Below, one piece after another: positions 61,501 to 64,000 of a stretch of DNA of 64,000 nucleotides. The notes beneath the pieces are model-generated. The model was given only the letters and a program-made list of their open reading frames with translations. It was not told where the DNA came from and made no database searches. This stretch comes from Prochlorococcus sp. AG-347-J19 (GTDB lineage: Bacteria > Cyanobacteriota > Cyanobacteriia > PCC-6307 > Cyanobiaceae): NCBI GenBank assembly GCA_003279015.1, contig QCBV01000001.1:159227-223226 (forward strand). Reading direction: 5' to 3'. Every line of letters begins with the position of its first letter. Position 1 is the stretch's first letter. The translations under genes were made by a program, and so were the position numbers.

Positions 61501-61905
61501 AGATTGTGAACTAGATACAATAGTAGGCTTGTTGGGGTTTTTAGGTTGATTTGAAATTGTTTTTGGACTCTGAGGCTTATTAAGAGGTTGTATTAGTAGG
61601 GGTTTTTTGGTTGAATTGTCTTTGAGCAGTTTCCCCTTTGTTGAAGAAATGTCAGGAGATTTATTTTTTTCGTTTTTCTTGTGAGTCTCTTTTTGTTTTG
61701 AAGGTTTATTAATAGAAAGAATTTTTTTATCTGGATTTTTTTTATTAATAAGATTTTTAATTTTTCTTGCATCCTCTGCAGTAATAGAACTACTGTGGCT
61801 TTTTACAGAAATTGAAAGTTTTTGAGCAGCATCCAATATATCTTTGTTTTCCAGATTTAAATCTCTGGAAAGTTCGTAAATTCTGATTTTATCGCTGATA
61901 GTCAT
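58591..61905 (-). CDS. infB: Translation initiation factor IF-2
   Basis: A 1104-residue IF-2, which places initiator tRNA on the 30S subunit. The GTPase has GHVDHGKTS at about residues 603-611, DTPGHEAF near 652 and NKID near 706; domains II-IV follow to the end. A small IF2-N domain is at residues 1-50. Between about 65 and 460 is a long low-complexity stretch rich in Asn, Pro, Lys and Gln, larger than in E. coli and typical of cyanobacteria. It ends the rimP-nusA-ylxR-infB operon. Confidence 0.97.
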   Translation of the reverse strand: MTISDKIRIYELSRDLNLENKDILDAAQKLSISVKSHSSSITAEDARKIKNLINKKNPDKKILSINKPSKQKETHKKNEKNKSPDISSTKGKLLKDNSTKKPLLIQPLNKPQSPKTISNQPKNPNKPTIVSSSQSRGDIRNQNSNNQSSQNFNQNKNTFPNKTNPPIKGPSKPPFQLIEKPKNLINNIKSNKSINTIYKPGVNKQTLNKSDQNTSKPTPKNLGNKKNTPELVGAPIRRDDPKINPNKQNINNKQNISLRQNKPNRPGAPNRTFNTNRPGGPNRPGLKHKSATQGKPGSFNRPFNPNRVSNPNSNSENFRQGGFNKPGSKVNNQRSFGIRKPVSPNELLQLQKTNKPQKENLGVKNNEKQTNESPKQKVKAPNNRPNAAPSSKKPPHRAFSNTSKKPGRKDWDDSAKLEALRNKNPQKQRQKVHIIGENDDSLTSETSGYSGEKISILSASLARPKKEKSDEPKSQKSIKQFKKKKKETTRQRQKRRAMELKAAKEAKQIRPEMIIVPEDNLTVQELADKLSLESSEIIKSLFFKGITATVTQSLDLATIETVAEEFGVPVLQDDVQEAAEKTVDMIESDDIDSLIKRPPVITVMGHVDHGKTSLLDSIRESRVASGEAGGITQHIGAYQVEFEHESKKKKLTFLDTPGHEAFTAMRARGTKVTDVAVLVVAADDGCRPQTLEAISHARAAKVPIVVAINKIDKEGASPEKVMQELSEKDLIAEDWGGDTVMVPVSAIKKQNIDKLLEMILLVSEVEDLQANPNRSAKGTVIEAHLDKAKGPVATLLVQNGTLKSGDVLAAGSVLGKIRAMVDEHGNRIKEAGPSFPVEALGFSEVPTAGDEFEVYSDEKTARTIVGDRATDARATKLAQQMASRRVSLSSLSTQANDGELKELNLILKADVQGSVEAILGSLEQLPKNEVQVRVLLSAPGEITETDIDLAAASGSVIIGFNTSLASGAKKAADANDVDIREYEVIYKLLEDIQLAMEGLLEPDLVEESLGKAEVRATFAVGKGSIAGCYIQTGKLQRNCSLRVIRSEKVVFEGNLDSLKRSKDDVKEVNTGFECGVGCDKFSSWIEGDIIEAFKFVTKKRTLTQ

Positions 61906-61950
61906 TTAGTCTGATTCTACTTTTTTTCAAAATAAAGATAATTTATTTAA

Positions 61951-62232
61951 TTATATTCCCTGATTGGGATTGTCATTAAAGCTAGCAATTTCTTTTTCAA
62001 AAATATAAATAAATTCAGGCTCTAAAGATGTTTTTAAAGCTTTTTGAAGCTTTTTTTTGATTTTGGAATCTGAATAACATTTTTTTGAATTACAAATGTA
62101 AGCTGAACGCCCCATCCCGTTATGAAAGATAATGCCTTGCTTATGATCTTTGGTAATCTTAAAAAGATTTTTTCGGTTATAGGTTTTTCTGCATGAAATG
62201 CATAAACGCATTATAGGAGCTTGTTGCATCAC
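61951..62232 (-). CDS. ylxR: YlxR-family (DUF448) protein
   Basis: A 93-residue protein with the family signature RLCISCRKTYNRKNLFKI and GRSAYIC. YlxR proteins sit between nusA and infB in most bacteria and bind RNA or act in transcription. The start overlaps the nusA stop by 4 bases, so translation is likely coupled. The last 20 residues are not conserved. Confidence 0.92.
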   Translation of the reverse strand: MMQQAPIMRLCISCRKTYNRKNLFKITKDHKQGIIFHNGMGRSAYICNSKKCYSDSKIKKKLQKALKTSLEPEFIYIFEKEIASFNDNPNQGI

Positions 62233-63632
62233 TGTTTTCCTTCCTCTTTCGCAGTAATTTCATTATCATGGATTGCTTCTAACTGATTATTATTTGAGAA
62301 GGATCCTCCTTCATATTGTTCTTCTTCAAATTCTTGATCATCTTCTGGAAGTGGATAAAGCTCTCTTAATCTTGCATCTTCCGCAGCTCGCTCAGCTTGT
62401 TCTGCTTCTAATCTTATCTCCGCTTCTCGCTGGAGATTTTCTTCATCTTCCCTTTGAGTGATTAATTCAGAAACTATCGCATCTTCTGCTTCTTGATCGT
62501 ATTCATGTGAATTCTTAACATCAATCTTCCAGCCTGTTAATCTTGCTGCAAGTCTTACATTCTGACCTTCTCTACCAATCGCAAGACTCAATTGATCAGG
62601 AGGAACTAATACGTGGGCATGTTGCCCTTCCGGGTCAACTAGTCTAACAAGATCGACTTTTGCAGGACTTAAAGAATTTAAAATGTACTGTATTGGATCG
62701 GCGGACCATTTTATAACATCAATTTTTTCTCCTCTCAACTCATTGACAACTTGTTGAATTCTTGCTCCTCTTGCTCCAATACAAGCACCGACAGGGTCAA
62801 CTTCTTTTTCGATACTATCAACAGCTACTTTTGTTCTGGGACCAACCGCTCTTGAAGGAGGATTCGCTTCCCTTGAAACTGCAACAATTTTTACTGTGCC
62901 TTCTTGGATTTCCGGGACTTCATTTTCAAATAAATAAACTACTAAACCTGCATTTGCTCTACTAACAAAAAGTTGAGGCCCTTTTCTGGCTATTTCGCTA
63001 ACTTCTTTCAAAAATACTTTGAAAGTTGCATTTGCTCTATAGTTATCATTTGGTAATTGATCTCTCTTGGGAAGTTCGGCTTCTACTTCAGGCCTGCCAA
63101 TACCTGAACTAACACCCATAATGACTGATTGTCTTTCAAATCTTATAACTCTTGCTGTCAAAACAGGATCTTCCAAATCTGCAAACTCTTCTTGGATCAT
63201 TTTTCGTTGTTGATCTCTTAATTTTTGGGCTAAAACTTGCTTCGTTGTTGAAGCAGCCATTCGCCCAAAATCTTCTTTTTCAGGAGTGACATCCAAAACA
63301 ACTGTGTCACCTATTTGAGCATCATCAGCAACTTGTTTAACCTCTAATAAAGATATTTGATGATCTTCACTCTCAACTTCTTCAACAATTATTTTACTTG
63401 ACAGGATTCTATAACCTTCCTCATCAAGATCCAGTCCAACATCAAAATTACTAAAATATTCCTCATCAAATGGATCTTCATTAACTCCAATGTAAAAAGT
63501 TTTTCTATATTTTTCGTATCCTTTTAATAATGCTTCGCGCAAGGCAGCTTCTACGATATTAGGAGGTAACTTCTTTTCCTCACTAATGTCTTCAATGAGA
63601 TTGTTTAAACCTGGGAGAATAACTAATGCCAT
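62229..63632 (-). CDS. nusA: Transcription termination/antitermination factor NusA
   Basis: A 467-residue NusA. The N-terminal polymerase-binding domain runs to about residue 130, then an S1 domain (about 135-205), and two KH domains with VGACIGARGARIQQVVNELR and LAIGREGQNVRLAARLTGW. The C-terminal 80 residues are strongly acidic and Glu/Gln-rich instead of the repeats in E. coli. A 15-bp tandem repeat lies just upstream. It is second in the rimP operon. Confidence 0.97.
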   Translation of the reverse strand: MALVILPGLNNLIEDISEEKKLPPNIVEAALREALLKGYEKYRKTFYIGVNEDPFDEEYFSNFDVGLDLDEEGYRILSSKIIVEEVESEDHQISLLEVKQVADDAQIGDTVVLDVTPEKEDFGRMAASTTKQVLAQKLRDQQRKMIQEEFADLEDPVLTARVIRFERQSVIMGVSSGIGRPEVEAELPKRDQLPNDNYRANATFKVFLKEVSEIARKGPQLFVSRANAGLVVYLFENEVPEIQEGTVKIVAVSREANPPSRAVGPRTKVAVDSIEKEVDPVGACIGARGARIQQVVNELRGEKIDVIKWSADPIQYILNSLSPAKVDLVRLVDPEGQHAHVLVPPDQLSLAIGREGQNVRLAARLTGWKIDVKNSHEYDQEAEDAIVSELITQREDEENLQREAEIRLEAEQAERAAEDARLRELYPLPEDDQEFEEEQYEGGSFSNNNQLEAIHDNEITAKEEGKQ

Positions 63633-63637
63633 CTATG

Positions 63638-63676
63638 ATGGGTGATTGAATAATGGGTGATTGAATAATGGTTGAA
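63638..63676. repeat. Tandem 15-bp repeat upstream of nusA
   Basis: ATGGGTGATTGAATA occurs at 63638-63652 and again at 63653-63667, followed by a partial copy ATGGTTGAA at 63668-63676 with one change. It fills most of the 52-base gap between the rimP stop and the nusA start. The copies are exact, so the duplication is probably recent. No function is evident. Confidence 0.9.
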
Positions 63677-63684
63677 AAAAATCT

Positions 63685-64000
63685 TTATAATGTACAAAGA
63701 CTAATTTTTTGTACTTCATCAAAAGGTATTTTTTTTATTTTACCTTTTATGTTAATGGCTAAATAATCTTTAGACTTTTCATAAAGTAAACCTTTTAGAA
63801 ATTTTAATTTTGAATTCTTTTGGTTTAACTCAACATTAACTGGGAAACCCTTAAAAGTTTTGAAGTCTCTTTCTGAGGTTAATTCATCACTGACCCCTTG
63901 ACTACTAATTTCTAACACATATGAACAATTTAAAAGATTTGATTTTTCTATTTCGTCAGATAATGGGGTATTTAATAGCGCGCAATCATTTAATGAAACG
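63685..64000 (-). CDS. rimP: Ribosome maturation factor RimP (N-terminal part outside window)
   Basis: The frame is open to the window edge, so this is the C-terminal two-thirds of RimP, a 30S assembly factor. The family segment around [19 protein letters not shown] and [19 protein letters not shown] is clear, and the stretch before it ([17 protein letters not shown]) continues the match beyond the GTG at 63918, which is therefore not the start. The gene leads the operon with nusA, ylxR and infB, as in most bacteria. Confidence 0.9.
   Translation of the reverse strand, partial: VSLNDCALLNTPLSDEIEKSNLLNCSYVLEISSQGVSDELTSERDFKTFKGFPVNVELNQKNSKLKFLKGLLYEKSKDYLAINIKGKIKKIPFDEVQKISLCTL

Noticed and set aside
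1..64000. CRISPR arrays, prophage genes, restriction systems or toxin-antitoxin loci
   Set aside because: No spaced direct repeats, phage structural genes or typical defence families were seen on either strand.

Overview
The window looks like a chromosomal segment of a small-genome marine picocyanobacterium, most likely a high-light-adapted Prochlorococcus. Supporting signs are the very AT-rich sequence, tight gene packing, photosystem I genes (psaA, psaB, psaI, psaL), ndhN, ldpA, a ferredoxin-type glutamate synthase, LL-diaminopimelate aminotransferase, and many small cyanobacteria-type conserved proteins. The strain cannot be fixed from sequence alone. Almost all of the window is core housekeeping DNA. 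I saw no prophage, insertion sequence, CRISPR array, toxin-antitoxin pair or defence island.

Layout. 1-4617: the tail of a DinG-like helicase, a DUF2839 protein, recA with a LexA-type operator, a HAD phosphatase, tRNA-Gln, and the ndhN-ldpA pair. 4618-21023: a long collinear ribosomal supercluster from rplC to rplX, rplE to rplO, secY, adk, rpmJ, rpsM, rpsK, rpoA, rplQ, truA, rplM, rpsI, rpmE and prfA. 21034-25671: an HNH nuclease, alanine racemase, tRNA-Ser, a second HAD protein and a CbiG-CobJ cobalamin fusion. 25672-32848: psaA-psaB behind a long upstream region rich in inverted repeats, a dolichol-phosphate-mannose-synthase-like glycosyltransferase, a small membrane protein, and psaI-psaL.

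32913-36957 is the most accessory-looking part: a NlpC/P60 hydrolase and an SxxK serine hydrolase diverging from a 3-bp gap, a 70-residue acidic protein, a serine-recombinase-like protein with substituted active-site residues, lipA, and a YciI-like protein. 36958-41532 is the large glutamate synthase gene. 41728-46434 is the str operon (rpsL, rpsG, fusA, tuf, rpsJ). 46491-53756 holds a LON-domain protein, a quinone methyltransferase, pheA, a DUF1997 protein, rnhB-rne, dapL and clpS. 53769-58185 is a low-GC run of a radical SAM protein and two envelope glycosyltransferases. 58211-64000 has tRNA-Thr, a DUF3493 protein and the rimP-nusA-ylxR-infB operon.

How it fits together: translation and transcription genes dominate, joined to photosystem I, nitrogen assimilation, cobalamin and cell-wall genes. 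The most notable points are ribosomal proteins L36 and L31 that have lost zinc-ligand cysteines, a probably inactive serine recombinase, an RNase E tail resembling the PNPase-binding motif encoded across the rnhB start, a glycosyltransferase carrying what looks like a decayed methyltransferase half, a C11A10 tract upstream of rpoA, and the repeats upstream of psaA. I found no clear new multi-gene system.
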